In this document: positions 1 to 11,399 of the stretch, piece by piece
Position numbering within the stretch: position 1 is the stretch's first letter
Layout: each line of letters opens with the position of its first letter
Origin: Candidatus Kouleothrix ribensis
GTDB taxonomy: Bacteria > Chloroflexota > Chloroflexia > Chloroflexales > Roseiflexaceae
DNA: 64,000 nt
NCBI GenBank assembly: GCA_016722075.1
Contig: JADKGW010000001.1
Coordinates: 4,464,001 to 4,528,000 of the forward strand
Reading direction: 5' to 3'
Translations under genes and position numbers: made by a program
Notes under the pieces: generated by a model
What the model saw: the letters and a program-made list of their open reading frames with translations, nothing else
Databases searched by the model: none
Told to the model about the DNA's origin: nothing

Positions 1-102
1 AGCGGTTGACTCCCCCAGATCGCCCGAGCAGCATGTATTCGAACGTCGCTCCCATCGGCAATCGGCTGCCCGCAGGGCAAATCGACAATCAAGGAGTCTC
101 CC

Positions 103-1077
103 GTGCGTATCGTCGTCACCGGCTCGCTCGCCTACGACTACATCATGAATTTTCCCGGCTACTTCAAGGATCACATCCTGCCGGATAAAGTGCATATGCT
201 GACAGTCAGCTTTCTGGTGGACTCGATGCGGCGTATGCGCGGCGGCGTGGCCGGCAACATTGCCTACACACTGGCGCTGCTGGGCGAGCGGCCGCTGGTG
301 GTGGCAACAGCCGGGCAAGATTTCGGCGAGTACCGCGCCTGGATGGAGCGCCAGGGCATCGACGCCTCGGGCATCAAGCTGATCGACGACGAGTTCACCG
401 CCTCGTGCTTCATCAATAACGACAAAGCCAACAACCAGATCGTTGCGTTCTACACCGGCGCGATGGCCCACTCGAAGCACCTTTCGCTGACCGAGCTAGG
501 CCTGGGGGCCGACGACCTGGTGATCATCTCGCCAACCGACCCCGAGGCCATGGCACGCTACGCCGATGAGTGCCGCGCCCACGGCATCCCGTTCCTGTTC
601 GACCCTGGCAAGCAGACGCCGCGGCTCGATGGCGAACAGATTCTGGCCGGGCTGACCGGCGCGAGCGTGCTGGTGGGCAACGACTACGAGTTTGCTATGA
701 TGGCGCAGAAGACCGGCCGGAGCGAGGCCGAGCTGATCGCCGCTGCGCCGCTGGCGGTGGTGACGCGCGGCGATCAGGGTTCGTCGATCTACGACCAGCG
801 CAGCGGCCGCGAGCTACATGTGCCGATCGCCCCGATCCCGATCGTGGTCGACCCGACCGGCGCCGGCGATGCCTACCTGGGCGGGCTGGCATTTGGCCTG
901 GCGCACCGGCTGCCGCTCGAGGTCACCGGCCGGATCGCGGCCCTGGCGGCGGCCTACCCGATCGAACACCGCGGCGGCCAGGAGCACAGCTATACGCTGA
1001 GCGAGTTTGCCAAGCGCTATGCTGCCGCGTTCGGGCCGGCACCCGAGATCGAGGCACTTTCGGCGTACGCGGCCTGA
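103..1077 (+). CDS. PfkB-family kinase, probable adenosine kinase
   Basis: This 324-residue protein has the PfkB/ribokinase fold. A glycine-rich substrate segment (GGVAGNIAYTLALLGE) lies near residues 47-62 and the C-terminal anion-hole motif DPTGAGDA near residue 250 carries the catalytic Asp. The start is GTG with AAGGAG six bases upstream. It leads a forward run ending in SahH and MetK. SAH hydrolysis releases adenosine, so phosphorylation of adenosine to AMP would complete the cycle; that substrate is inferred from context, because PfkB kinases also act on ribose, fructose and other sugars. The length fits both groups. Confidence 0.85.
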   Translation: MRIVVTGSLAYDYIMNFPGYFKDHILPDKVHMLTVSFLVDSMRRMRGGVAGNIAYTLALLGERPLVVATAGQDFGEYRAWMERQGIDASGIKLIDDEFTASCFINNDKANNQIVAFYTGAMAHSKHLSLTELGLGADDLVIISPTDPEAMARYADECRAHGIPFLFDPGKQTPRLDGEQILAGLTGASVLVGNDYEFAMMAQKTGRSEAELIAAAPLAVVTRGDQGSSIYDQRSGRELHVPIAPIPIVVDPTGAGDAYLGGLAFGLAHRLPLEVTGRIAALAAAYPIEHRGGQEHSYTLSEFAKRYAAAFGPAPEIEALSAYAA

Positions 1078-1112
1078 AGCGCTGAGTATATGGCCTTCGG
1101 CAGACGTACGTT

Positions 1113-1230
1113 GCAGGTTGGCGGGGTGCGGGTTAGCAGGTTGCAGGTTGCAGGTTAGCAGGTTGCAGGTTGGCAGGTTGGCACTAGCAGTGGTCACTGC
1201 CGACTGCCGACTGCCGGCTGCCGGCCACGC
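1113..1230. repeat. Short GC-rich tandem repeats between kinase and oxidoreductase genes
   Basis: The gap holds imperfect tandem copies of GCAGGTT/GCAGGTTA (about 1113-1182), followed by repeats of the ACTGCCG type (about 1192-1225). They resemble simple repeats that often fill intergenic DNA in this group. A related but more degenerate stretch lies at 10381-10455. No coding function is evident. Confidence 0.6.
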
Positions 1231-1256
1231 GATCGAGCCTGGCAAGAGGAGCGAGC

Positions 1257-2252
1257 ATGCGCTGGGGAATTATCAGCACCGGCTATATCGCGGGCAAGTT
1301 CGCCGAGGCGCTGCGCGCTTCGGAAAGCGAACGTGTGGTGGCCGTCGCCAGCCGCGACGCCGCGCGCGCGGCGGCATTTGCGGGCGAGCATGGCATCGCG
1401 CAGGCGTACGGCTCGTACGCCGGCCTGCTGGCCGATCAGGAGGTCGAGGCGGTGTATATCGGCCTGCCGAATAGCATGCACGCCGAGTGGTCGAACCGGG
1501 CCGCCGCCGCCGGCAAGCACATCCTATGCGAGAAGCCGCTGGGTGTGAGCCGGGCCGAGGCGACCGCCATGTTCGCGGCCGCGCGCGAGCACGGCGTGTG
1601 GCTGATGGAAGCGTTCATGTACCGCTTCAACCCCCGCACGCTCAAGCTCGGGCAGCTGCTCGCGCAGGGCGCGATCGGCCAGGTGCGGCTGATCCGCGCC
1701 TCGTTTGGCTTCAACGCCACCAACCCGGCCGACGTGCGCTTGAATGCCGAGCTGGTGGGCGGCGCGCTGATGGACGTTGGCTGCTACTGCGTGAATGTCG
1801 CGCGGCTGGCGGCCGGCACCGCGCCGGTGCGCGCCTTCGCCACCGCCCGCTGGGCCGGCTCGGGCGTCGACGAGACACTGGCCGGCACGCTCGAATACCC
1901 TGGCGGCACGGTTGCGCAGATCGGCTGCAGCCTGGCCAGCTGCTCGCACCAGCAGCTTCAGATCGTCGGCAGCGCCGGGCTGATCGATATCGACGGCGCC
2001 TTCAACCTTCCAGACGACCAGGCCGGCAGCCTGCGGCTGCGCCGCGACGACGGCGGCGACGAGACGATACGCTTCGCACCGGTCAACCAGTACCGGCTCG
2101 AGGCCGAAGGCTTCGCCCAGCTGGTGGCGGCCAGCCACACGGCCGAGGGGCTGGCCGAGATGCCGCTGGCCGAAACGCTGGACAATATGGCGGCGATCGA
2201 GGCCCTGCTGCGCAGCGCGCGCACCGGCCACGCCGTGGAGATCGCGCAATGA
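1257..2252 (+). CDS. Gfo/Idh/MocA-family oxidoreductase
   Basis: This 331-residue NAD(P)-dependent oxidoreductase opens with a Rossmann motif (GIISTGYIAGKF, residues 4-15). The family EKP motif (CEKPLG) sits near residue 90, with its Lys in the active site, followed by the substrate-binding beta-sheet domain. Family members oxidise or reduce sugars, inositols or related polyols; the substrate here cannot be read from the sequence. GAGGAGCG precedes the ATG. The stop overlaps the next gene's start (ATGA), so the two are probably translationally coupled. Confidence 0.85.
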   Translation: MRWGIISTGYIAGKFAEALRASESERVVAVASRDAARAAAFAGEHGIAQAYGSYAGLLADQEVEAVYIGLPNSMHAEWSNRAAAAGKHILCEKPLGVSRAEATAMFAAAREHGVWLMEAFMYRFNPRTLKLGQLLAQGAIGQVRLIRASFGFNATNPADVRLNAELVGGALMDVGCYCVNVARLAAGTAPVRAFATARWAGSGVDETLAGTLEYPGGTVAQIGCSLASCSHQQLQIVGSAGLIDIDGAFNLPDDQAGSLRLRRDDGGDETIRFAPVNQYRLEAEGFAQLVAASHTAEGLAEMPLAETLDNMAAIEALLRSARTGHAVEIAQ

Positions 2253-2479
2253 ATCAACGAGTCTGCTCTGCCTGCGGCGGCCAGGTTAAGAACGTGGTGC
2301 TGATCGAGGATCACGGCCCGGCCACCGGTGAAATGCCCGCAGCCATCGCGCCAGGGCAGGCGCACCGCTCGCTCGGCGTGGTGTATAACGAGCACTACCC
2401 AACCGAGGCAACCGCCTGCACGGCCTGCGGGCATATCGACCTGTGGGTTGACCCCGAGTGGGTCGCTAGTCTGAAGTGA
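2249..2479 (+). CDS. Small zinc-ribbon protein
   Basis: This 76-residue protein has two CxxC pairs, CSACGG at residues 6-11 and CTACGH near residue 60. Such pairs flanking a short sheet are typical of a zinc ribbon. Its ATG overlaps the stop of the oxidoreductase gene, which makes it an operon member and fixes the start. I recognise no named family. A role in nucleic-acid or protein binding is possible but unsupported. Confidence 0.65.
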   Translation: MNQRVCSACGGQVKNVVLIEDHGPATGEMPAAIAPGQAHRSLGVVYNEHYPTEATACTACGHIDLWVDPEWVASLK

Positions 2480-2541
2480 ATTTTGCGTTCTGAATGATTC
2501 AGCGCCAACACTCAACACTCATAAAGGAGAACAAGCGATCA

Positions 2542-3804
<1,263 letters not shown>

Positions 3805-3857
3805 ACGCCGGTGGCATCGCGCCGGTTAGGGGCCGCAGGCTCACAGCGATTCCGTTT

Positions 3858-3887
3858 TCTGGTGCGGCACGGCTTTGCCGCACCAGA
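3858..3887 (+). terminator. 12-bp hairpin after SahH gene
   Basis: Perfect inverted arms at 3858-3869 and 3876-3887 enclose a six-base loop. The hairpin lies 53 bp after the SahH stop. No T-run follows, so it could be a weak terminator, a processing or stability hairpin, or a repeat. The rest of the gap up to metK shows no riboswitch that I recognise. Confidence 0.45.
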
Positions 3888-4009
3888 CATGCAAATGCTA
3901 CCGGCGTTCTTACGCGTGACATGCTGGCCGGCACGCCTCAATGATTGTAGCATCAGAAGGGCGGCCGGCAGCCTACATTCTAAAAAGAAATTAACCAGGA
4001 GTTTCGTGC

Positions 4010-5221
<1,212 letters not shown>

Positions 5222-5225
5222 CATG

Positions 5226-5271
5226 GCGCGTAGGGTAGAGCCGCGCCGCGGCGCGGCTCTACCCTACGCGC
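5226..5271. terminator. Perfect 46-nt palindrome, bidirectional terminator of convergent genes
   Basis: The sequence from 5226 to 5271 is a perfect palindrome with 23-bp arms. It begins four bases after the metK stop and contains the stop codon of the reverse ABC permease gene (5264-5266). Placement between convergent genes suggests a terminator working in both directions. There is no U-tract. Confidence 0.75.
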
Positions 5272-6049
5272 TGGCGCCGCTATACTGCCGCACGCCGGCC
5301 CGCCACACCAGCCTGGCCACCAGCAAGCTGGCCAGGCCTACCCCCAGGAACAGTAGCACCTGCCACCAGCGCAGATCGCCGCGCAGTGCCTGCATCGGCA
5401 CGGTGGTAGCCACCGCGATCGGCACCACAAACGTGACGATCAGCCGCAGCCAGGGCGGGTAGACCGTGGCCGGGTAGCGGCCGGAGTCCATCAGCGCCTG
5501 CAAGATCGTCACATTATTGTCGAACTTGACGAACCAGAAGGTGCAGGCCATCAGCACGATCCACAGGCTGTAAATGATCAGCCCGCCCGAGGCCACCAGC
5601 AGCAGGAACGCGACCAGATTCGCCGCAGTGGTAGCGCCGCCGTGCATGCCGATGCCCACCACGATCAGCACCACCGCCAGGGCGATATCCCACACCCGCC
5701 AGATCACGATCCGCGCGAAGCTGATCAGAAACAGGCTGCTGGCCGGCTGAAGCAGCGTGTAGTCGAGCGAGCCGTCGCGCACGCTGGTGTTGAACTTCTC
5801 GGTGTTTGGCCAGATCAACGCGGCCATCAGTGTGTTCACCAGCCGCCACACGCCCAGCAGCGCGATCAGCTCGCCTGGCCCCCAGCCGCCGAGCGTGGCA
5901 GTGTTGCTGAAGATAATACTCAGGCTCAGCAGCTCCCAGCCCAGCCACATCAGGCTCAGCAGAATATTGATCAGCGTATCGGCGCGGTAGGCCAGCTCTT
6001 GCTGAATATTGATCTTGATCAGCGTGCCGAGCAGCCGGATGTTGTTCAT
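5264..6049 (-). CDS. ABC-2 type exporter permease (COG3694-like)
   Basis: This 261-residue integral membrane protein has about six hydrophobic segments. It begins with a cytoplasmic lead into LINILLSLMWLGWELLSL and contains the family-typical RDGSLDYTLLQP stretch near residue 92. It is the second permease of a three-gene reverse operon, one or two bases after the other permease, with the ATPase gene first. Systems of this layout are annotated as uncharacterised ABC-2 exporters; the substrate is unknown. Confidence 0.85.
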   Translation of the reverse strand: MNNIRLLGTLIKINIQQELAYRADTLINILLSLMWLGWELLSLSIIFSNTATLGGWGPGELIALLGVWRLVNTLMAALIWPNTEKFNTSVRDGSLDYTLLQPASSLFLISFARIVIWRVWDIALAVVLIVVGIGMHGGATTAANLVAFLLLVASGGLIIYSLWIVLMACTFWFVKFDNNVTILQALMDSGRYPATVYPPWLRLIVTFVVPIAVATTVPMQALRGDLRWWQVLLFLGVGLASLLVARLVWRAGVRQYSGASA

Positions 6050-6051
6050 GG

Positions 6052-6849
6052 CTAGGCCCCCACCGCCGAGAAGCGCTTCACACCGCTACGCCAGACCAGC
6101 AGGAACAGGCCCACCGCGGCCACGAACCACAGCCCGGCCAGCGCAAAGTTGCGCACGATCGCATCGGGCGGCAGCCGGCCCAGGATGAGCTGGATGGGGA
6201 AGTACTTCAGCAGCTGAAACGGCAGGTATTGCGCGATGCGCTGGATGAGCGGCGGCATCAGGTCGAGCGGCACAAACTGGCCGGCGAACAGCACCACCAG
6301 CGCATAGTAGAACTCGTTCAGCGAGTAGACCCGCGTGGTCCAGAAGGCCACGCAGGTGATGATCGCGCCGAACAGAAAGCTGATGCCAAAGCCCAGCACT
6401 ACCGCCGGGATGGCCAGCAGCAGCGCTGGGATGGTCACCGCGCTGAAATCGGGCCGGAACAGCAGGCACAGCCCGAGCCACACCGGGATGAGCACCAGCA
6501 GCGTCAGCGCCTTGAACGCCAGGTTATTCATGAGCGTGTTGGTCAGGATCGGGTGAACCGGCTTGAGCAGCTCGCCGGACAGGGTACCATCGCGGATCTT
6601 ATACGCCAGCAAATGGATGGTGATATCGCTGGTCAGATTATCGACGATCAGCAGCGTCAGGTAGTAGGTGATGAAGTCGTTGGCGGTCAGCCCGCCCACG
6701 CTGCCCTGGCTATTGGCTACAGTCGTCCACACCGCCAGGTAGACGATCGGCGACACCAGCCAGTACAGCAGGTACATCAGCAGGTTGGCGCGGTACTGCC
6801 ACTGCTCGAACCAGTTGACCTGCCACATGCGCCGGTAGATTCGCAGCAT
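6052..6849 (-). CDS. ABC-2 type exporter permease (COG4587-like)
   Basis: This 265-residue membrane protein has about six transmembrane segments and the motif IRDGTLSGELLKP, matching the partner permease's RDGS/T region. The ATG at 6849 has an AAGGAG Shine-Dalgarno; a longer frame to 6924 has none and adds an unlikely Arg/Cys-rich stretch. The two permeases probably form a heterodimeric pore with the upstream ATPase. A 17-bp piece of the dispersed MITE family (6899-6915) lies just upstream. Confidence 0.85.
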   Translation of the reverse strand: MLRIYRRMWQVNWFEQWQYRANLLMYLLYWLVSPIVYLAVWTTVANSQGSVGGLTANDFITYYLTLLIVDNLTSDITIHLLAYKIRDGTLSGELLKPVHPILTNTLMNNLAFKALTLLVLIPVWLGLCLLFRPDFSAVTIPALLLAIPAVVLGFGISFLFGAIITCVAFWTTRVYSLNEFYYALVVLFAGQFVPLDLMPPLIQRIAQYLPFQLLKYFPIQLILGRLPPDAIVRNFALAGLWFVAAVGLFLLVWRSGVKRFSAVGA

Positions 6850-6939
6850 GCTCGCTCCTTCGTTCACACACGCCAGGCATGGCCTGCGTCGCGCGTTCGT
6901 TTGCCTGCGGCAGCAATGAAACATACCGCGTCAGCCGTG

Positions 6940-7953
6940 TCACTCGTGAAACGCGCGCTCGATCACATCTTCGATCGGCGGATCCTCGATCGTCAGATCC
7001 TGCACCGGCAGATCCGAGAGCAGCCGCGCGGTGATCGCGGCGACTTCGTCGGCGCGCACCTGGATCAGGCGCTTGCCGTCACCGTTCTCCTGCGGCATTG
7101 GTGTGCCATAGCCGCTCAGGTCGCCATTCACGTCGTCGCGCAGCGCCACACCGATCAGCTTGAATGGCGCGATCCGGCGCGACAGGTCGGTGATCGCGCC
7201 ATCGTACTTGAGCTGGCCGTGATGGATGATGATGATTCGCTCGCACAGCGCGGTCACATCGGCCATGTAGTGGCTCGTGAGCAGGATGGTCGCGCCGGTG
7301 CGGCGGTTGTACTCTTGCAGAAATGCGCGGATGCGCGCCTGGGCAGTGATGTCCAGCCCGATCGTCGGCTCGTCGAGGAACAACACCTGCGGGCGGTGCA
7401 GCAGTCCGGCCGCCAGCTCGCACTTCATGCGCTCGCCGAGCGATAGGTTGCGCACCGGCTTGCGCATGATCGGCCCGAGATCGAGCAGCTCGTCGAGCTC
7501 GGCCAGCGTGCTGCGGTAGTCGGCATCGCTGATGCGGTAGATCGCCTGGTTGAGCAGAAACGAATCGACCGCCGGGATATCCCACGAGAGGCGGTTGCGC
7601 TGGCCCATCACCAGCGTCATCGCCTGCAGGTAGCCGCGCTTGCGCTCCCACGGCGTGTAGCCCAGCACCTGCGCAGTGCCGCCGCTGGGGTGCAGCAGGC
7701 CCGATAACATCTTGAGCGTGGTGGTCTTGCCGGCGCCGTTCGGCCCCAGAAAGCCAACCACCTCGCCCGCCCCGATCCGAACATGCACCTGCTGCACGGC
7801 GTGGACATCGCGGTAGCGCCGGCGGAAGAAGCTGCGCACGGCCGCGCTGAAGCCGCCCTCGCGCTCGGGCACATGGTAGGTCTTCGTCAGCCCGTCGACG
7901 ATGATCGTGTCGCCTGGCGCTGTGGCCGAGCGGCCGAGGCCGTTTTGTCGCAT
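6940..7953 (-). CDS. ABC transporter ATP-binding protein (COG4586-like)
   Basis: This 337-residue nucleotide-binding subunit has Walker A (GPNGAGKTT), signature (LSLGERMKCELAA), Walker B (LFLDEPTIGLD) and a switch His in LLTSHYM. The C-terminal extension of about 80 residues is usual in exporters of the daunorubicin/ABC-2 type. The ATG at 7953 follows GGTGAG; upstream in-frame residues are low-complexity and unlikely to be translated. It is first in the operon and would power the two permeases. Confidence 0.92.
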   Translation of the reverse strand: MRQNGLGRSATAPGDTIIVDGLTKTYHVPEREGGFSAAVRSFFRRRYRDVHAVQQVHVRIGAGEVVGFLGPNGAGKTTTLKMLSGLLHPSGGTAQVLGYTPWERKRGYLQAMTLVMGQRNRLSWDIPAVDSFLLNQAIYRISDADYRSTLAELDELLDLGPIMRKPVRNLSLGERMKCELAAGLLHRPQVLFLDEPTIGLDITAQARIRAFLQEYNRRTGATILLTSHYMADVTALCERIIIIHHGQLKYDGAITDLSRRIAPFKLIGVALRDDVNGDLSGYGTPMPQENGDGKRLIQVRADEVAAITARLLSDLPVQDLTIEDPPIEDVIERAFHE

Positions 7954-8516
7954 GGCGTTGTGCTCACCGGCAGCGCCGCGCCACGCCGCCGCGCGGCACC
8001 CCGCTGGGGCTGCTCGCGCCTGGCTGGCGCGCTGGTGCGCTGCTACAATTTGATCCGTGTGCGCCGATTGTAGCACGGATTTGCGAAATTTAAGATCGGT
8101 CTTCCGCTGGATCTATTTTTCGGGGCGCGTCGCCCCCGTGCCCCCGAGCTTTCAGAGGTGGGGTTTGTACACTGCCGCATCAGGGCGCCATCGGCCCTCA
8201 CCCCCCTGCCCCCCTCCCCAATGTTGGGAGCGGGGGGTATCCTATCGGCGTTCCCATGCGGCAGCTCTGCTGCCGCATGGGAACGCCAAATTCTTGCCCC
8301 TTCCCTTGGCAGGGAAGGGGGTACGGGGGAGGGGTATTGGCTCACACGGCCCCATGCCGCAAAAACCTACACCTGAAGCAGCCCCCGATGAAGGGAACCC
8401 GGCCGGTTCCCCTAAAACCCCTCCGGCAAGAGGTGTCATTCCAGCCCAATCAGCATCGAGGCATGCCTTGTCCATCCGAATCAGGCTTCGCGCTACCGTG
8501 CGCAGCGTCCCCAACG
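7954..8516. repeat. Intergenic block of palindromic repeats
   Basis: No convincing gene is present. A 9-bp stem with arms 8041-8049 and 8067-8075 shares CGTGTGCGCCGATTGT with the centre of the MITE at 12418. An 18-bp perfect hairpin has arms 8247-8264 and 8270-8287. A GGGAACC/GGTTCCC hairpin (8393-8411) overlaps a 24-nt sequence (8403-8426) that recurs exactly, inverted, at 46250-46273. Purine/pyrimidine-biased GGGAGGGG-type blocks lie between them. These look like dispersed repeat units, not regulatory sites of one gene. Confidence 0.6.
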
Positions 8517-8546
8517 AAAAAGCGGGGGTGGCAACGCCACCCCCGC
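8517..8546 (-). terminator. Rho-independent terminator of the propeller lipoprotein gene
   Basis: Arms at 8522-8532 and 8536-8546 form an 11-bp GC-rich stem with a three-base loop. On the reverse strand it is followed by TTTTT (8517-8521). It starts 14 bases after the stop of the reverse gene at 8560. A near-copy of the stem serves the small gene at 58879. Confidence 0.85.
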
Positions 8547-8559
8547 ACACCCCTGAAGG

Positions 8560-10380
8560 TTACGGCGCCAGCCGGCCAATTGCGCTGTCGGCGGCGGCCA
8601 GCTGCGCGCGCCCGCCCGCCCCGCCGACATCCCAGAACCACAGTGTGCTCGGGCCGGCCGGGCTGGCCGCCAGCGGGCCGCGTGGCCCATCGGCCGCGCG
8701 CTGCAGCACGACATACGCCAGGCCCTTGCCAACCGCGCGCACGTCACCAAAGCCGCCCAGCGTCGTGCCAACCGCGATCGTGCGATCGTCGCCGCCGGTG
8801 AGCGCACGCGCGCGCAGCGTGTAGCTCTGGGCGATTGTGCTCTCGCATGCACTGGTCAGGTAGAACAGCGTGCCGTCGCTACTCCAGGCCAACGGCCGGC
8901 TCCAGTAACCCTCGGCGATCGGGCTCTGATTCGCCAGCGGCGCGCCATCGGGGCCAATCAGCAGCAAGTCGGCGCCACCGGCTGTGCGCAGCGCCTCGAC
9001 CGCAATCGCGGCTCCGTTGGGCGCGGCCAGTGGCCGGCCAAGCCCGCTGTGCGTATCGCCCTTGAGCAGATCGGCGCCAATATCGCGCTCGGAGCCGTCG
9101 GCAGTATGCACGAACAGGCTGCTGCGGCCATCCTCGGCCTGGGCGGCGTACACCAGCCGCTGGTTGTCGAGCCACTGAGGCGCAAAGCGACTCCACTCAT
9201 CGCCAGGCGGGCTGAGGCGCAGCTCGGCCCCGCCAGCCGCCCCCACCGTCCAGATACTCAGCCGCGGCGGGGTTGCGCCGGTCTCATCGGCAGTGAACGC
9301 GATCGTCTTGCCATCGGGCGAGAAGGCCGGGTCGTCGCACCACAAGTTCTGCTGAGCCAGCACCTGCGGCTCTTTGCCGCTGAAGTCGGTCAGCCAGAGC
9401 GTGCGCGGCGCCACACGGTCGCCCGCATCGGTGCCGGGCGCCACCGCGCAGAACGCCACCTGGCCGGATGCGGCGCTGGCCGCCAGCGCGCTCACATCGC
9501 CAAACTGCCCGGCGCGTGTGGCATTGGTCAGGTTACTGGCCTTGCCATCGGCAAACTTCCAGATATCGCCGCCCTGCAGATACAGCAGCGGCGCGGCCGG
9601 CTGGGGCGCGGCGCCGGCCGCCTGCGCGAGCATATCGTTATTCGCACCGACCGCGCCGGTCTTGGCGATATCGAGCACCAGGCGGTATGGGTCTTTCTCG
9701 AGCCGCAGCCGGTAGGGCAGCGGCTGGGCCAGGCCCAGCGCCAGCGTCGCGCCGGCGGGCGCGCTCGCGTCGGCGCGTAGCTCGAGGCTCTTGATCAGCG
9801 CCGTGCCCGAGAGCGCCACCGTCGAGCTGATCGTCGTGGCCTTGAAGGCGTCGTCGTGCAGCCAGCCCGCCAGGCGGATCTGCAGGCTATAGGCCGGGCC
9901 AGCCGTGTCGCCAGTGCTCACGCAGCTGGCCAGCGCATGCGGCGGTGCCGAGTCGCCGGGTGTAGCCAGGCCGATCGTCACACGCTCGAACGCGGTTTGC
10001 ACCGTGGTGGTGATCGCGGTGATGCGGGCCGAGAAGCGCCCGCCATCGGCGCTGCCAGCCAGCTGGCTGCACAGGCTGAAGCCGGCCAGCGCCGGGTTAG
10101 GCGTTGGCGTTGGCGGCAGCGGTGTAACGGTTGGTAGTGCGGTGGGCGAAGCAGTCGGGCTGGGTGCTACCGTCGAAGTCGGCGCTGCTGTTGGCGACGG
10201 CCCGGATGTGGCGGTTGGCGCCGGCGTAGCCGTGTGCGTTGGCGTGGCCGAGGGTGTGGTGGCCTCGAGCGTCTGGCGGGTTTTGATCTGCTCTTGTTCG
10301 GCGATCGACTGCTGCTCGCAGCCGGTTGCGATGAGCAACAGCAAGCAGGCAAGTAGGCTGAGCTTGTGGTGACGGTTCAT
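8560..10380 (-). CDS. Lipoprotein with Pro/Thr stalk and TolB/PD40-type beta-propeller
   Basis: The 606-residue product begins with a lipoprotein signal (LLLLIATGC, Cys 21), then a long Pro/Thr/Ala-rich stalk (about 40-95). A beta-rich domain with AMIN-like features follows (about 100-245). The C-terminal half has repeats of the PD40 kind (for example FSPDGKTIAF), implying a six- or seven-bladed propeller on the outer face of the membrane. Such propellers bind ligands or partner proteins; no catalytic residue is apparent. The Shine-Dalgarno is weak. It lies downstream of the LuxR-type regulator on the same strand. Confidence 0.75.
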   Translation of the reverse strand: MNRHHKLSLLACLLLLIATGCEQQSIAEQEQIKTRQTLEATTPSATPTHTATPAPTATSGPSPTAAPTSTVAPSPTASPTALPTVTPLPPTPTPNPALAGFSLCSQLAGSADGGRFSARITAITTTVQTAFERVTIGLATPGDSAPPHALASCVSTGDTAGPAYSLQIRLAGWLHDDAFKATTISSTVALSGTALIKSLELRADASAPAGATLALGLAQPLPYRLRLEKDPYRLVLDIAKTGAVGANNDMLAQAAGAAPQPAAPLLYLQGGDIWKFADGKASNLTNATRAGQFGDVSALAASAASGQVAFCAVAPGTDAGDRVAPRTLWLTDFSGKEPQVLAQQNLWCDDPAFSPDGKTIAFTADETGATPPRLSIWTVGAAGGAELRLSPPGDEWSRFAPQWLDNQRLVYAAQAEDGRSSLFVHTADGSERDIGADLLKGDTHSGLGRPLAAPNGAAIAVEALRTAGGADLLLIGPDGAPLANQSPIAEGYWSRPLAWSSDGTLFYLTSACESTIAQSYTLRARALTGGDDRTIAVGTTLGGFGDVRAVGKGLAYVVLQRAADGPRGPLAASPAGPSTLWFWDVGGAGGRAQLAAADSAIGRLAP

Positions 10381-10455
10381 ATAGTAAGCAGTAGGCAGGC
10401 AGCAGTTGGCAGTACGCAGGCATCAGTGCGCGCAACTGCCGACCGGCGACTGCGG
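10381..10455. repeat. Degenerate GCAGTAGG-type repeats
   Basis: The gap between the regulator and lipoprotein genes is made of loosely repeated GCAG/GGCAG blocks followed by ACTGCCG and GACTGCGG. It is similar in style to 1113-1230. Confidence 0.4.
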
Positions 10456-11142
10456 CTAATCCCCCGGCAGCACAACTTTGATCCAGCCGCGGCGCATCGC
10501 ATACACGACGGCCTGGGTACGATCATTGACGGCAAGCTTACGGAGAATCGACGAAACATGGTTCTTGACCGTCTGATTGCTGATGTCGAGCTGCTGCGCA
10601 ATCTCTTTGTTGGTGCGGCCGGCCGCCACCAGCTCGAGCACCTGAAGCTCGCGCGGCGAAAGCGGCGAGTAGATGCTCTGGGTATCTTCATCGACGGCCA
10701 TATGGCGAAAGGCCATCAGCACCTGCGCGGCCACGTCGGGCAGCGAAAGCACCAGATCGTTGATCGGGTAGTCGCCGTGCCGCACCTGGTTGAGCACGCG
10801 CAGCAGCTTATCGGGTGCGATATTGCGCGGCTGATATGCTGCAACCCCGGCCCGAATCGCCTTGACCACCTGCTGGCCATCCATCGAGGCGCTAAGCAGC
10901 ACCACACCAACATGCGGATGCGTGCGCTTGATCGCCCGCGCTACCTCAAGGCCATTGACGCCGGGGAGGTCGATCTCCATCAGAACCATGTCGGGGTCGG
11001 TATAGTCGACCAGCTGAATCGCCTGTTGACCATTGCTGGCCTCGCCCACGATCCGATAGTCCGGCAGGTTTGCCAGATAGTGGCGCAGGCCCTCTCGAAA
11101 GAGCGCGTGGGCATGAACAAGCACAATCGAGGTTGGGCTCAC
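10456..11142 (-). CDS. LuxR/NarL-family response regulator with degenerate receiver
   Basis: The 228-residue protein has an N-terminal receiver-like domain (1-120) and a C-terminal LuxR-type HTH (about 155-215: LSPRELQVLELVAAG, NKEIAQQL, VKNHVSSILRKL). In the receiver the usual acidic pair after beta-1 is HAH, the phospho-acceptor Asp is Glu (LMEIDLPG), and the conserved Lys after beta-5 is missing (AYQPRN). It is therefore unlikely to be switched by phosphorylation. The start is GTG with AGGAGGG upstream. Its possible target is the lipoprotein gene 75 bp downstream. Confidence 0.85.
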   Translation of the reverse strand: MSPTSIVLVHAHALFREGLRHYLANLPDYRIVGEASNGQQAIQLVDYTDPDMVLMEIDLPGVNGLEVARAIKRTHPHVGVVLLSASMDGQQVVKAIRAGVAAYQPRNIAPDKLLRVLNQVRHGDYPINDLVLSLPDVAAQVLMAFRHMAVDEDTQSIYSPLSPRELQVLELVAAGRTNKEIAQQLDISNQTVKNHVSSILRKLAVNDRTQAVVYAMRRGWIKVVLPGD

Positions 11143-11399
11143 ATCCCCCTCCTGACCGGTGCGAGCGTTGCGGAGCGATGAACTAGGCGGGTGTACAGGC
11201 TTGCGGCCGGGCTTAGTCGCATTATACCTGATCAGAAGGCTTTATACAAGGGCGTGAGCTTTTACAATCTGGCTGAACTATTCCGCGCTGCGGGGCCAGG
11301 GCATCCGCCTGCGGCCGATCGTCGCGACGGCAGGAGAATCGACCTGGCGGCAGGCCGGCGGTGCCTTGCAGCCGGCCATTCTGCCATCCGTTCGGCGGG

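Noticed and set aside
3888..4009. SAM riboswitch upstream of metK
   Set aside because: The leader is short and I could not place the conserved stems or the intrinsic terminator of any SAM riboswitch class.
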